This document shows, piece after piece, positions 53,066 to 63,346 of a DNA stretch of 64,000 bases (positions within the stretch are counted from its first letter, which is position 1; every line of letters starts with the position of its first letter). The notes beneath the pieces are model-generated. The model searched no databases and was not told where the DNA came from. It saw only the letters and a list, made by a program, of their open reading frames with translations. The stretch is from Prorocentrum cordatum. Its lineage: Eukaryota; Sar; Dinophyceae; Prorocentrales; Prorocentraceae. The stretch spans positions 145,001 to 209,000 of the forward strand of contig CAUYUJ010000880.1 in assembly GCA_963575745.1 (NCBI GenBank). The letters are read 5' to 3'. The position numbers and the translations under genes were made by a program.

Positions 53066-53564
53066 GGAACGACTACAGAACCGATTAAGCCCCAGAATTG
53101 AGGTTCTCGCTGGGGCCATGGAAAATACGCTCGTAGGATGTTCGCAGCGCGAACGTTCTACGTTTTTCTGTTGTTTTGGTTTGTTTTCCCATGGTCTCGA
53201 CGCGAGAATCAATTTGGGGTCATTCGATTCTGCAGTCGATCCCCGACTCGAGCTTTTGAACTCCCAGGGTCTCAGGTCGCCCGGCTCCGATGCTGCTTCC
53301 GTGGGGGGGGGGGCCTCCGTTCTCCACGACCTCGCCTTAGTCCCTGCATACCCAGTGAGGATGGCACCTGTGCAGAGCGGGCCAGGGAGCTTCCGGTTGC
53401 ATTCATGCCCCGTGACCAGAATGCTCCACTAGAGGATCGACTACAGAATCGATTTACTCCAACATTGATTCAACCACGGGTGACCCCAGATTGAGCATAC
53501 ATTGATCGACCCCCAACTTGGTTTAAGGGATCGAGCTTGGTGACCCCAGATTGAGAGTGAACCT
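53066..53564. other. No supported gene
   Basis: A direct repeat (GACTACAGAACCGATT at 53071, GACTACAGAATCGATT at 53439) and two copies of GGTGACCCCAGATTGAG (53478 and 53539) are visible. A 256-codon frame across here has no recognisable motif. Confidence 0.4.
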
Positions 53565-53786
53565 AAGCCTCCCGGATGGGGTCCGAATAGATGGGGTCGG
53601 AGGATCGCCCTACGTCGCCGATGCATCGCCGATGCGGCTCGATGTGGAGCCCAGTTTTCGCCACGCCGATGGCGCCGATGCATCGCTGACGTTGCCGAGA
53701 CGATGCACCAGCGATGCATCGACGATGCTTCGACAGTGCGGCGCGATCCTCCGACCTTATCTACTCCGACCCCATCTAGAAGGTCT
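53565..53786. mobile_element. Family A foldback, copy A4
   Basis: AAGCCTCCCGGATGGGGTCC at the left and GACCCCATCTAGAAGGTCT at the right, with TA at both outer ends and GCATCGCCGATGCGGCTC inside. Confidence 0.75.
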
Positions 53787-54161
53787 CTAACAGATAGACT
53801 AACCGCCCGTGGACAGACGCTTCCGTCGGCGGAAGTTTTGCCGCAGGAGCGTGCCCTTCGGTGTTGCTGTTCGTCCGTCGAGTCAGAGCATTTTTGCTTG
53901 CGCAAGAGGCACGATATCTTGCATTGCGAGGCCCTCGGCGCGGCTCACCGATGCCAGCCCGGCCTGGCAGATCGGCATCCATTTCCGCCTTAGTTGCAGA
54001 CCCGCGGCCGACTACAGAGTGGACATGACGGCCTCGCGACAAAAGCTGAGTCCACCCGTCCCGTGGAGTTGGCCATGTTCGTGACGTCGCCTGCACAGTT
54101 TTGCGGGTTGTGCACGCCCTTACTGGCCCAGCCACAACAAGAACCATGAACATAAGCTTGT
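53787..54161. other. No supported gene
   Basis: Moderate-GC DNA; open frames have no motif. Confidence 0.4.
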
Positions 54162-54297
54162 TTGGCGCTGCGCGCGGATCTCTTGGACCCGCGCTGGGCC
54201 CCCCCCCGCGGCGCCTCCGGCGCCGCCCCTGGCGCGCTCCGTGCGCTAGGGAGGGGGGTCCAGCGCAGATCCAAGAAATCCGGGCGGAGCGCCAAAA
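54162..54297. mobile_element. Family G GC-rich foldback, copy G7
   Basis: TGGCGCTGCGCGCGGATCTC at the left pairs with ATCCGGGCGGAGCGCCA at the right. TTGGACCCGCGCTGGGCCC pairs with GGTCCAGCGCAGATCCAA; core GGCGCGCTCCGTGCGC. Confidence 0.75.
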
Positions 54298-54707
54298 GTT
54301 TATGAGCCGTTATATTTTCTTCTAATCAGCCCATACTACGTTCAGGAGGGGAGAAACACAAACACAAGCCGTTGTCGACCCTCAGGAAATTGTTGGAAAA
54401 TATGGGAAGTGGGGGAGAAGACGAAAACGCAGAACAAAACATTACAGGTATTGATTTGTTTCGAATTTGTGTAAACATTTCTTTGTGTGTGCCAGTGTCA
54501 AGTCATATGTCACAGGACCAGCAATTGCGGAAGTACATCCTCAAGGGACTGAGGCGGCTGTTGGGACCGGCGCAGGCCGCGCGGGAAGGGGTGGACACCA
54601 CTTGGGAGTGAGAGTTCGGAGGCAGGCGCGGGTGGCGCGGCATCGCCAGCCACGGGTATATAGATGCAGATAGGCTCGAAGAAGAAAAAACGCCATCAAC
54701 ATGAAGC
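54298..54707. other. No supported gene
   Basis: AT-richer DNA with a 79-codon unrecognised frame (54372-54611). Confidence 0.4.
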
Positions 54708-54797
54708 TTCTGGCGCTCCGCACGGACTACTTGTATTCGCGTTGGGCCCCCCCGGCGAAGCCTCCGGCGCCGCCCCTGGTGCGCTCCGTGCGCTAGG
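54708..54797. mobile_element. Family G foldback, left half only, copy G8
   Basis: CTGGCGCTCCGCACGGACTA through GGCGCCGCCCCTGGTGCGCT matches G7, but after CGTGCGCTAGGGAGG it runs straight into GGA repeats. The right arm is missing. Confidence 0.65.
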
Positions 54798-54893
54798 GAG
54801 GAGGAGGAGGAGGAGGAGGAGGGCGGATGAGGAGGAGGAGGAGGAGGAGGAGGAGGAGGAGGAGGAGGAGGAGGAGGAGGGGGAGGGGGAGAA
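54798..54893. repeat. (GGA)n microsatellite
   Basis: GGA repeats grow out of the AGGGAGG of the truncated G8 element. Confidence 0.9.
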
Positions 54894-55233
54894 GGAGCAG
54901 TTTCGGCGATTTCGTGGACGATGGCGAAACGCGGCTAAGCGAAGACGAACACGAGATCGAAAAACACCGCTCAGCTCGAGCCCTCAAAGCCTGATTCTTG
55001 GAAGTCGGCGCAAGGAGGGGCAGCTCGCCGCCATCGTCGTCGTCGTCGTCTCAGGGCGCGCCCTCTGCCAATCCTGCCCGCCCTCTGCGGCTCCAGGCCG
55101 CCGGAGCGCCCGAGCCCGGGCGTGCGCCGGCGCCCCCCCCTCCGCGCAGTGCCAGCACGGGGTCGCCACTGCGCTCGGACTCTCGGCGCGAGCGAGATTC
55201 GGGGGCAACGAGATGGGGAGGGGTAGGCACTTT
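54894..55233. other. No supported gene
   Basis: GC-rich DNA with frames in several directions; nothing recognisable. Confidence 0.35.
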
Positions 55234-55466
55234 GTGGGCCCTGGAAACGGCAGGGCCGTTTTGTCACCGTTTCCAGAAAAATGTCCCTTGAAAATGGAAA
55301 CGGCAAAAAAACGGCGACCAGAAACGACAAAAAAACGGCTCCAGGATTGGAACCGGAGCTGGTCAAACAACGGCGACGAAATTGGTAGAAAAACGGCGTC
55401 GGAACCGACAGAAAAACGGCAAAACGGAACCAGTAACAAAAACGGCCCTGTCGTTTCCAGGGCCCT
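55234..55466. mobile_element. Family I foldback, copy I2 (inverted relative to I1)
   Basis: GTGGGCCCTGGAAACGGCAG then GGCCGTTTT at the left; AAAAACGGCCCTGTCGTTTC then CAGGGCCC at the right. Interior AAAACGGC and GGAACCG blocks. It ends three bases before element B2. Confidence 0.8.
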
Positions 55467-55468
55467 GT

Positions 55469-55620
55469 AAGGGTAGGCATAGGGGGGGGGGGCGTTTCGA
55501 CCCCACATCGCCTATGGATCGCCGACAGGGACCCGATGGCCGCAACCTGCACAGCAGGGTTCAGATGCACCATCGGGGGCCTATCGCCGATCTTGTTGCG
55601 ATGGATCCCCCCCATGCCAG
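55469..55620. mobile_element. Family B foldback, copy B2
   Basis: AAGGGTAGGCATAGGGGGGG at the left, then ATGGATCGCCGACAGGGACC, CCATCGGGGGCCTATCGCCG and GATCCCCCCCATGCC at the right, in the same order as B1 (34568). Confidence 0.6.
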
Positions 55621-55646
55621 TTTCCCCCGATCGTTGCCCCTCAGAG

Positions 55647-55841
55647 ATGGGTACGGAAAGGATGGGTACAGTGGGGGCCCATGCCAAGAAGTACCCTGTT
55701 TGCCTCCAGGGTGCCCTTCTGGGCTTTCGGTGGTCTTGCTGTGGAAAAAGCGACGCTCCCACATTATAAATCAATGGACGTCCTGGAGTCTCGGGGTGGG
55801 GCTTCTTGCGGAAGGTTTCTTGTGGTCTGGCCTCCACTGTA
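55647..55841. mobile_element. Family K element, copy K1
   Basis: Starts ATGGGTACGGAAAGGATGGG then TACAGTGGGGGC and ends GGCCTCCACTGTA. The interior GCCTCCAGGGTGCCC, CGACGCTCCCAC and AATCAATGGACGTCC recurs in K2. Confidence 0.65.
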
Positions 55842-56166
55842 CGATGCCCGGCAGCAGTTCCCCAAACGGGGCTAGGACGAGGATAAAAGTCCGTTCCAGA
55901 CCGTTCCAGGACGCTCTCGAAGCATTCCGGAGCGCTCCGAGAGGGGCGCAGCGCCCTAGAAGTCCTCCAGAGCCGCTGGATCTAAGAAATTCTCGATTTA
56001 TCCTCACCCGCGTTTTTGATCAGGACCCTGCTGAATGAGCAGTCCCTGCTGTCTTTTGAGCAGGACCCGCGGCCCGCGCCGCCGCGGGTGCTGCCAACTT
56101 GACACAGAAGACCGCCTGCCCAACCGCCGCCGCGGTCAGTTCTGGACCACATGTGTCAATGGACGT

Positions 56167-56370
56167 CGTACAGTGGGGACAAATGCCAAGAACACCCTGC
56201 TTGCCTCCAGGGCGCCCTGGGTTTCTTGGGTTTCGACGGTTTTGCGGTGGAAGGCGCGACGCTCCCACGCCAAACATCAATGGACGTCTTGGGGTCTCAG
56301 GGTTGGGTTTCTTGTGGAAGATTTCTTGTGGGCGGGGCCTCCACTGTACCCATTTTTTCCGTATCTATGC
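56167..56370. mobile_element. Family K element, copy K2
   Basis: GTACAGTGGGGACAAATGCC at the left; GGCCTCCACTGTACCCATTT then TTTCCGTATCTATGC at the right, the inverse of the K1 left end. Shares the K1 interior. Confidence 0.65.
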
Positions 56371-56680
56371 TAGCGGACCAAGTACGCAGGGTGTGTCACA
56401 TTCTCCTCTTCTTGAAAGCCGAGCAGGCCCCCTTGCGTTGTGACGCAATCGCCACGGACGGTGTCTGATAATGTTCGGCCTCCCGGTTCCCGGTCCCCGG
56501 GACCGCCAGAAAACCCCCAAATATGGTCGGGGTGATGAGTCTGGGCGAAAGGGGTCCATACTTGCAGGGGCCTACGTCGTGAACAAAAGCACGACGTCGG
56601 GGATCTGGGTAGGGGGGGTCACCCTCTCCCTCGTGGAAGTCGAGAAGGTTGTTTGTTAGCCGAGGGGCTTCGCGCGCGCG
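56371..56680. other. No supported gene
   Basis: Unrecognised moderate-GC DNA. Confidence 0.35.
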
Positions 56681-56686
56681 CACTCC

Positions 56687-57100
56687 ATGACTGCCTGCCT
56701 GGCAGCAGCAGCAGCCAACGAGGCCGGAATGGACTCAATAGCAGCGGCTCTACAACGACTGGACAGACATTACAAAGAACATCGAAGTCGACGAGGAGGG
56801 AGGATCGAGGACCCCCCGGAGGGCTGGAGGCGGTTTGGGTCGTCTCTGCTGGGGGTCCTGGGTGGTCGAGGGAGGTCCGTCTCCCTGGAGGCCCTGGCAA
56901 CCAACCCCCCCTTCGCGTTCCGCCACAACTCCTGGGAACCTCGCATGTCCTCGAAGTTCCGCTTTTCGAAAGCACCAGCGTGCGCTGGCGCCCGGTGCGG
57001 CCGGACCGAGGTATACGATCGAGGTTGGTTCGGAGAGGGCCCCCTAATGATCTTCGTGCTTGTTGAATGCTGGCCTCCCCTCTCCCTCCTTGCACGCCGG
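56687..57100 (+). pseudogene. Possible retrotransposon gag-like fragment
   Basis: The frame from 56687 reads NEAGMDSIAAALQRLDRHYK. ALQRLDRHYK recalls the LxxLDxxY segment near the start of gag regions in dinoflagellate LTR elements. The following residues (EDPPEGWRRFGSSLLG) keep a Pro-Glu...Trp/Phe...Phe pattern, but the frame soon becomes unconvincing. The frame ends at 57259 with no zinc knuckle. Short direct repeats (CCTCGAAGTTCCGCTTT at 56949 and 57340) flank the area. Confidence 0.25.
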
Positions 57101-57409
57101 CGGATTCGCAAGTTTGTGTCCCTGCCTAGCTGTTGCGCTGGTGCGGATTTCGCCGCCTCGCCGCTTACGAACAAGATGTGTCATATGTTGTTGTGCATCC
57201 TGGGGAGGGTACCCTTGGCCGACCAGCGTGTAAGATCGATTCGGGGAGGTTACCCCTAAAGCTCTTCGTGTCTGTTGGATGTCCTTGTGTATCCTGGGGG
57301 ATGTCCTTGAGAGGTGTTCTTCTGGCCCAGGCCGGGCAGCACGTCCTCGAAGTTCCGCTTTCAGCATGCACTAGCGGCACTCGAGTGGTAGCCCGTGAGA
57401 AAGCGCCGG

Positions 57410-57478
57410 CTTGGCGTCGATTCAGGGTCGATTGGCGTCGATGGGCGTCGATCAGCGTCGGTCAGCGTCGACTTCGCA
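57410..57478. repeat. GTCGATGGGC-type decamer repeat
   Basis: Roughly five tandem variants of GGCGTCGATG and CAGCGTCGGT at about 10-11-base spacing. Confidence 0.6.
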
Positions 57479-57559
57479 GGAGCCAGCAGTAGCACACGGG
57501 AGGCTTTCGTGAGTTGCCACAGACTATGTCGGCGGCGCGCGGGGGGGGGTAATGAGACG

Positions 57560-57650
57560 GAGAAGGCCTTGTTTCATTTTCAGAAGCGGCGGGACTTCTC
57601 AGAAGCCCTCGCGCTTTCTGAGGTTTTTGTGCTGTCTTCAGGGATGGGCA
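57560..57650. mobile_element. Family F-related partial copy F4
   Basis: GCGGCGGGACTTCTCAGAAG then CTTTCTGAGGTTTT matches the left two thirds of F3 (32745). The right arm is not seen. Confidence 0.5.
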
Positions 57651-58424
57651 TAGAAAATTCGACACGCCTCGCGTATCCCCACCAGCCTTTTGCTTCAGCC
57701 CCCGTCACTCTCCGCCTCCGCTGGATCCGCTCGGGGGCCATGACTCGCCCGTGGTGCGCCGCTAGTTTGGCCAGGACGCCCCGCCGGCTGGGCGTCTTCG
57801 GGATATTGGTTCTCTACCCCTGCGATGGGTCACGCCTTCCCCGACGGCCCGCTCGCCCAGGTGGAAGCGGTCACGCGGCACCTTGCCTTACGGTTGCAGC
57901 GGGGCGCTGGCTCTGCATTCGGCACAAGCAGACCCATCGCTGAGGAAAGGTATGCCCGGAGTGACGCTATTGCAATGTGGGCGCCGTCGCCACCACCAGT
58001 CTCGCCCGGTGGTCGTTTCGCCTGCTTCGTCGGAGCTGCGGTTGAGCCTGCCCCGCCGCTTCGTCTGCATTTTTCCGCCGCTTGTTAGCTGCACGCTTGC
58101 GGTCCTGTGTTAGGCCGTCGTGCTTTCGGTCTTTGCTATTCGGCATTTCCCTGACGGCGCGCGGCTCTTCCGCTTGCGTTCGCGAACCAAAAAAAAATAT
58201 CCCCACCGACCAATCTAGAAATGATGTCCAGGCGGGTTGAGGTGATCAGGGCAGTGCGGGAGGACCGCACGAAGGAGGGAGAAAGAGAAGGAGAGGCTGA
58301 GGGACGACGAGGAGGATGAATAGGAGGAGGAACAGGAAGAGAAAAGGAGGATGAGGAGGAGGAAGAGAAGGAGTGGGAGGACGAAGGAGGAGTAGGACGA
58401 GGAGGGCAAGCAAAAGTGCCACAG
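57651..58424. other. No supported gene
   Basis: Moderate-GC DNA, then a GGAGGA-rich purine stretch at 58290-58400. Open frames have no motif. Confidence 0.4.
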
Positions 58425-59380
58425 CTCTTTTTCATGCCTCTCGGCGCCTCTTGGGGTATCTCTTGGGCGTATATTGTTGGCCTCTTGGGACGTATTGGGG
58501 GTCCCTTTTGCGGTCGCGGGGGGCTCTTGGGCGTCTTGGGTGCCTCGGGGGGCCCTCTTGGGGCCGCTCGGGGTCCTTCGGGGGAGTCTTGGGGGCCTAT
58601 TTGGGGCCTCTCGGGGCCACCTTGGAGCCATTTTGGGACCCCTTGGGGCCTCCTGGGCGCTTCTCGGGGCCACCTTGGAGGACATCGATCAAAGAAGAAG
58701 GGGGGCTTCAATTTCGACTCCCTTCCCCGAGCGGCCAACATGGAGACAACATCTGCGTGAAACCAATGATGTTGGCTTCCTCGCCGAGGCCGTTTTGGGC
58801 GCTCTAACTACCCGCGACCAGCCCCGTCCAGGTCCAGGGTGGGGGGTAGGGGAGGGGTCAAGCTACCCACCCGCCCGCAAGCCGTTTACCTCAGTCCCGC
58901 CCGCCTTCCCAACGCATTAGTAACACCCGAGCCTGAGCATGTCAAGCGGTCGTTTTTGGATGGACAAGCTATGGGAACCAACGCGGACCCCAGGTGCGCG
59001 ACGCTTGGGCGAGGTGCGCCACCCGTGCCAGGGGCGCCACGCGCGCAGGCACCCTTGGGGCCCGTGGTGCCCTTGCGCCTTGTGCGCCAAATGCGCCACG
59101 TGCTCTGGTGCGCCAGGTGCGCCGCACACCCCCGCCGCGCCAGGTGCGCCATGTTCGCGGCACGCGCCGAGTGCGTCAAGTGCGCCTGCGCACGTGACAC
59201 CACACATCGGGAAACATGTCGGCGCCCGCCATTGTTGTCGAAAGCCAATGCCAATCATTGTGTCTAGTGGGCATGCGTACAGCAGGCCACGCGGCACCAC
59301 CCCCGCGGTCCTTGTCAACAACCACTAGACAGTGATCATCGCGGGATGGCCGCGCACGATCCAGATTTAGCCGCGAAGTG
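58425..59380. repeat. Dispersed family L repeat, copy 2
   Basis: A TCTTGGGGC-type array (58440-58680), GGACATCGATCAAAGAAG, GGTCAAGCTACCCACCCGCC, GTGCGCCAG repeats and GGGATGGCCGCGCACG follow in the same order as 25480-26640. Confidence 0.7.
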
Positions 59381-59982
59381 TATGTTGTTTGGTTTTGCGG
59401 GGACAAAGGTGATCGCCTGGCGCACGGCTGGGAATATGCTGGCACCCCCGCCGTTCCCGCCCAAAACAATACAAAGTGTTCGCGGGCCTCGCGAACATGA
59501 TTCAAGACTTGCCCCAAATGGTACTTTGATTTTTTGTTGACAGGGATGGTGCTGGGGGGTTGGCGCATCGGGTTGGCAGCTCATGCTCAAAATGTGGAAG
59601 CAGGATGCGTTGTGTATGGCTTTTTGACAGGGATGGTGGGGGGCGGGTCGTCATGGTTCTTGGTTGGACGCCGGTCGCCAGGGGGAGGGGGTGCATTTAA
59701 ATAAAGAACAGTTATGCGCCCCTTCCCGACGGGGAAGAAGGGTGTAGGGAGAGAAACCGCCCTAGACCATCTACGCCCAGAGTGTCGGTGGGACTTTTCC
59801 GAAGTTGGGGGGTTTTCGGAGCCCTCTGAGCAAACCGTTTCATTCTCACTCCCCTCCGGCCCAGACCCCCGACGTCGTGACTTGCCACAACGTCGCCCCC
59901 CAGAGATCTGGATCTCTTCCCTGGGACCGGACGTTCCCGAGGGCCGGCGAGGAACCCTGGAAGCCAAAAACAACTAGAATCA
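59381..59982. other. No supported gene
   Basis: Contains two copies of TTGACAGGGATGGTG (59537 and 59625) and otherwise unremarkable DNA. Confidence 0.4.
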
Positions 59983-60158
59983 AGCAGTGGCGAAGCGTCC
60001 TGTCTCGCCGATAAGCCTACCAAAGAGTGTTTTAAAAACTGTCCGTGGTTTCCACGAAATGTTCTTAGAACGGGCACACGTTCTAAGGACCGTGTTTTTG
60101 CTATCTAAAAACATTTCGTGGTAGGATATACGAATGCCAGGACGGTCGGTCCTTGCTC
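59983..60158. mobile_element. Family D foldback, copy D6 (internally shortened)
   Basis: AAGCAGTGGCGAAGCGTCCT then GTCTCGCCGATAAGCCTACC at the left, GGACGGTCGGTCCTTGCTC at the right. About 50 bases shorter than D2, missing the CTGTCTTGTTTTAACACA interior. Confidence 0.8.
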
Positions 60159-60411
60159 GATAGAAACAATTCCCGTCGTGATGTTTTCCGAAACGCGAGG
60201 GGGTTTGGGAGGCTCGCCGCCGGCCTCGGTGGCCAGCCCCCCCTTGGCACTGCCCGGGCCGCCCGGTACCCGAACCGAGGAGGCCCCCCGCCCCCCGCGG
60301 CGGGCGCCCCCCGCCCCCTCTGCGGGCGCGGGGCCCCGCGCCTCCTTCGGGGGGGGCCCCTCCCTTGCGAGCGCGCGGATGTGGCGGTGAGGGCCGCGGC
60401 CCGCCGCGCAG

Positions 60412-60470
60412 GACCTCCAAGACGACGGCGACGGCGGCGACGGCGACGACGTCGACGGCGACGACGGCGG

Positions 60471-60502
<32 letters not shown>

Positions 60503-60562
60503 ACGACGACGACGGCCACGGCGACGACGACGACGACGACGTCGGCGACGGCGACGACGACC
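60412..60562. repeat. (GACGGC)n triplet repeat
   Basis: GACGGCGAC triplets. Thr-, Val- and Arg-rich frames here are artefacts. Confidence 0.9.
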
Positions 60563-60701
60563 GCGGCCCCCAGGCTCGCACGGCCGACGACGACGAGCGC
60601 CTGCGGCTGACGATCGGTGCGACCTCGCCGCCAGCGGCCGCCGCCGCCTCGAGGCCCGATGGTCGACTCATCGTTGCGCTCCAATCGCGCAGCCAAGTCT
60701 C

Positions 60702-60922
60702 AAGCAGTGGCGAAGCGTCCTGGCGTGCCTATAGGCCTATCAAACAATGTCCTAGGACCCTGTTGTGGTTTCCGCGAAATGAGCATGCTTGTCTGGGACT
60801 GTCTTGTTTAACACACCGGGGTGATGGGCTAAGAACGTCGTTCTTGTTCTTAGAACACGTTTGGGTTCTCAGAAAATTTCGTGGGAGGCCTGAAGTAATG
60901 CCGGGACGGTCGGTCCCTGCTC
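60702..60922. mobile_element. Family D foldback, copy D7
   Basis: AAGCAGTGGCGAAGCGTCCT then GGCGTGCCTATAGGCCTATC at the left, GGGACGGTCGGTCCCTGCTC at the right, with GTTCTTAGAACACG and GAAAATTTCGTGGGAGG inside. Confidence 0.8.
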
Positions 60923-61335
60923 ACACGTCGCCGACTCCGACTCCCCAGAGTCGGAGGCTGCGAAGCCCATGGGAGCAAGTCCGCACGGAGTGCTCGGCCT
61001 CCGTCTGGGCCTGCTGCGTTTGGGCTCGCTCCGCCTGGGCTCCACCTTGGAAACAACAGAAAAACAAAAGCAAACAACAACAAGTCACAAAGAAACAAGA
61101 AAAGAAAAAACACAACCAAAACATCAAAACAACACGGCCATAGCTCCAGACACCACCGTTCTGCCTCCTGTTTTCGAGCCGCACCCATCTGCGTAGGGCC
61201 CTATGGGGCCCGACGCTGGGCGAGGACGACGCCCGAAAAAGGCGGCGGACAGACGCGAGGAGCCCCATCCCCCCCCCTCGTCGCGCGCTGCCGAGCTCGC
61301 CCCCCCCCCAGGGGGGGCGGGCGGCCCGCGCCCCT
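60923..61335. other. No supported gene
   Basis: A purine-rich AAACAACAAC stretch (61055-61140), then GC-rich DNA. No motif. Confidence 0.4.
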
Positions 61336-61775
61336 GCTCCCTCCTCCTCCTCCTCCTCTCCTCCTCCTCCTCCTCCTCCTCCTCCTCCTCTCCTCCTCCT
61401 CCTCCTCCTCCTCCTCCTCCTCCTCCTCCTCCTCCTCCTCCTCCTCCTCCTCCTCCTCCTCCTCCTCCTCCTCCTCCTCCTCCCCTCCTCCTCCTCCTCC
61501 TCCTCCTCCTCCTCCTCCTCCTCCTCCTCCTCCTCCTCCTCCTCCTCCTCCTCCTCCTCCTCCTCCCCCACCTCCTCCTCCTCCTCCTCCTCCTCCTCCT
61601 CCTCCTCCTCCTCCTCCTCCTCCTCCTCCTCCTCCTCCTCCTCCTCCTCCCCTCCTCCTCCTCCTCCTCCTCCTCCTCCTCTCCTCCTCCTCCTCCTCCT
61701 CCCCCCACCTCCTCCTCCTCCTCCTCCTCCTCCTCCTCCTCCTCCTCCTCCTCCTCCTCCTCCTCCTCCTCCTCC
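61336..61775. repeat. (CCT)n microsatellite, 440 bp
   Basis: The longest near-pure CCT tract in the window, with a few CCCC and CCCACC interruptions. Confidence 0.95.
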
Positions 61776-61832
61776 TGCCAGCCCGCAGGACCTCCGCGCC
61801 ATCCCCCCGGGAGGCCCTCGGCGCCCGGGGGC

Positions 61833-61941
61833 ATGCGGGCGCTCCTGGCCGCCGCGGCCGCGGCGGCGGCGGGCGCTCCGGCCGCCAGTGCCGCGCTGCT
61901 GCGCCCCGGCCGCGCGCGGGAGCCTCGCGAGGCCTGCGCGG
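61833..61941 (+). CDS. Possible first exon with signal-peptide-like N-terminus
   Basis: ATG at 61833 opens MRALLAAAAAAAAGAPAASA then ALLRPGRAREPREACAG. A charged residue followed by an Ala-rich hydrophobic stretch with an ASA site is the pattern of a secretory signal peptide. The sequence is extremely GC-rich, so Ala/Arg runs could arise by chance. The following GGGTTGG offers a possible GT donor. Product unknown. Confidence 0.2.
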
Positions 61942-62735
61942 GGTTGGCTTCGGCGGCGGCGACGACGACGCTGACGCGTTGCGAGGTGCTCGTTGTCTTC
62001 TTCACTGTCTTGCCGATCGGCGCGGGCCCTCGCCCCCCCGCCCCCCTGCGCCCCCCCCCCCATGGAGCAGAGCTTAGTTGTTTTGAGGGCCTGTTTCAGG
62101 CAGGTGGGGTCTCCCCCATAGGAAGCGTCGTTGCAAACAGTCGCACTGAGCAGAGGACCAGAGCCAGACCCCCCGCCTCCCCCCCCCCCTTCCGCCCAAT
62201 GTCGAGACACCGAATAAGAAAACGCTCCCTTCGGCGGCGGTGGCGACGACGACGACGCTGACGCTCTGCAAGGGTGTTCACGGTTCTGTCGGTTCGGTGG
62301 CGAAGCAGTCAGTTGTGTTCGGTCGGTTGGGTTCGCTCGGTTTTTATGCCGTTGCTGCGTCGCTGCGCCCTTCGATGTTGCCTGCGGTCTGTTGGTTTCG
62401 GTCGGTTTCGTTTTCGGTGTCGGTTCGGTCGGTTTTCAGTTTTGCTGTGGCCGTGCAGGCCTTGCGTTTGACCCCTTCTTGGGACTCTCTTGGGGGCCTC
62501 TTGGAATATGTTGGGGGGTCTCTTGGGGGACATTTTGGGAAGCTCCTTGGCCACTTGCATGGAGCCGCCTCGGAGCGGATCTGAGGCCTTTTGGAGGCAT
62601 GTGGGCAAATACGTAGTTCACTACAATAGCAGATAGGAGTGAGGAGGGTGCCTCCGGGTGGGGGCGGTCGGAAGGAGGGGGTGGTGGTGGAGTTTCCCTG
62701 TCCACATTGTCGGCGCGCACAGGTGGTCGGGGGAG
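61942..62735. other. No supported gene
   Basis: Includes GTTTCGGTCGGTTCG-type irregular repeats (62280-62450) and TCTTGGGG-type units (62475-62540) like those in family L. Confidence 0.4.
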
Positions 62736-62846
62736 GGGGACGGCTTCTTAGAAGGAGACTGCTTGTTAGAAGGCGTGGACCTTGCATCTACAGATTAGGC
62801 CCACTCCTTCTAAGAAGTAGCCTCCTTCCAAGAAGCCTTCCCCCCT
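62736..62846. mobile_element. Family F foldback, copy F2, 111 bp
   Basis: GGGGGACGGCTTCTTAGAAG at the left and CCTTCCAAGAAGCCTTCCCC at the right, with CTTGCATCTACAGATTAGGC near the middle where F1 has CTTGCCTGTAGATGTAAGGT. Confidence 0.75.
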
Positions 62847-63104
62847 CCCCCCACCCCCCCGTGCGCGCCGCCAACCAAAGGGGGACCCCCAAGGGGGAGG
62901 TCACGGCCCCTGAAACCCCTGCGGACCCCCCAGAACCCTCTTGACGGCCCTCCCCCCGGCAGGGAAGGGTCGCAGGGATGGGGCTTCCCTGTGAAGCTAT
63001 TCTACGATGCTGTTTGACCTGCGCTTGGCTGGGTCGCGCGAGGAGGAGGGCGCAGGGAAGGGGTGGGAGCGGCCTGTGCAATGGGAGTCACCCGCTGCCA
63101 CCCT
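62847..63104. other. No supported gene
   Basis: GC-rich DNA before a CCT tract; nothing recognised. Confidence 0.4.
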
Positions 63105-63280
63105 CGCTCCTCCTCCTCCTCCTCCTCCTCCTCCTCCTCCTCTCCTCCTCCTGCACATCCTCCTCCTCCTCCTCCTCCTCGTCCTCCTCCTCCTCCTCCC
63201 TGCTCCTTCTCTTCCTCCCTCCTCCTCCTCCTCCTCCTCCTCCTCCTCCTTCTCCTCCTCCTCCTCCCTTCCTCCTCCTG
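63105..63280. repeat. (CCT)n microsatellite
   Basis: CCT/CTC repeats with TGCACAT and GTCCTC interruptions. Confidence 0.9.
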
Positions 63281-63346
63281 GGGCGCTCATAGGGGGCGTG
63301 ATCCTCTACTTAAAGGGGAGCCCCAAAAAGGAAGAAAAAGAGACGG

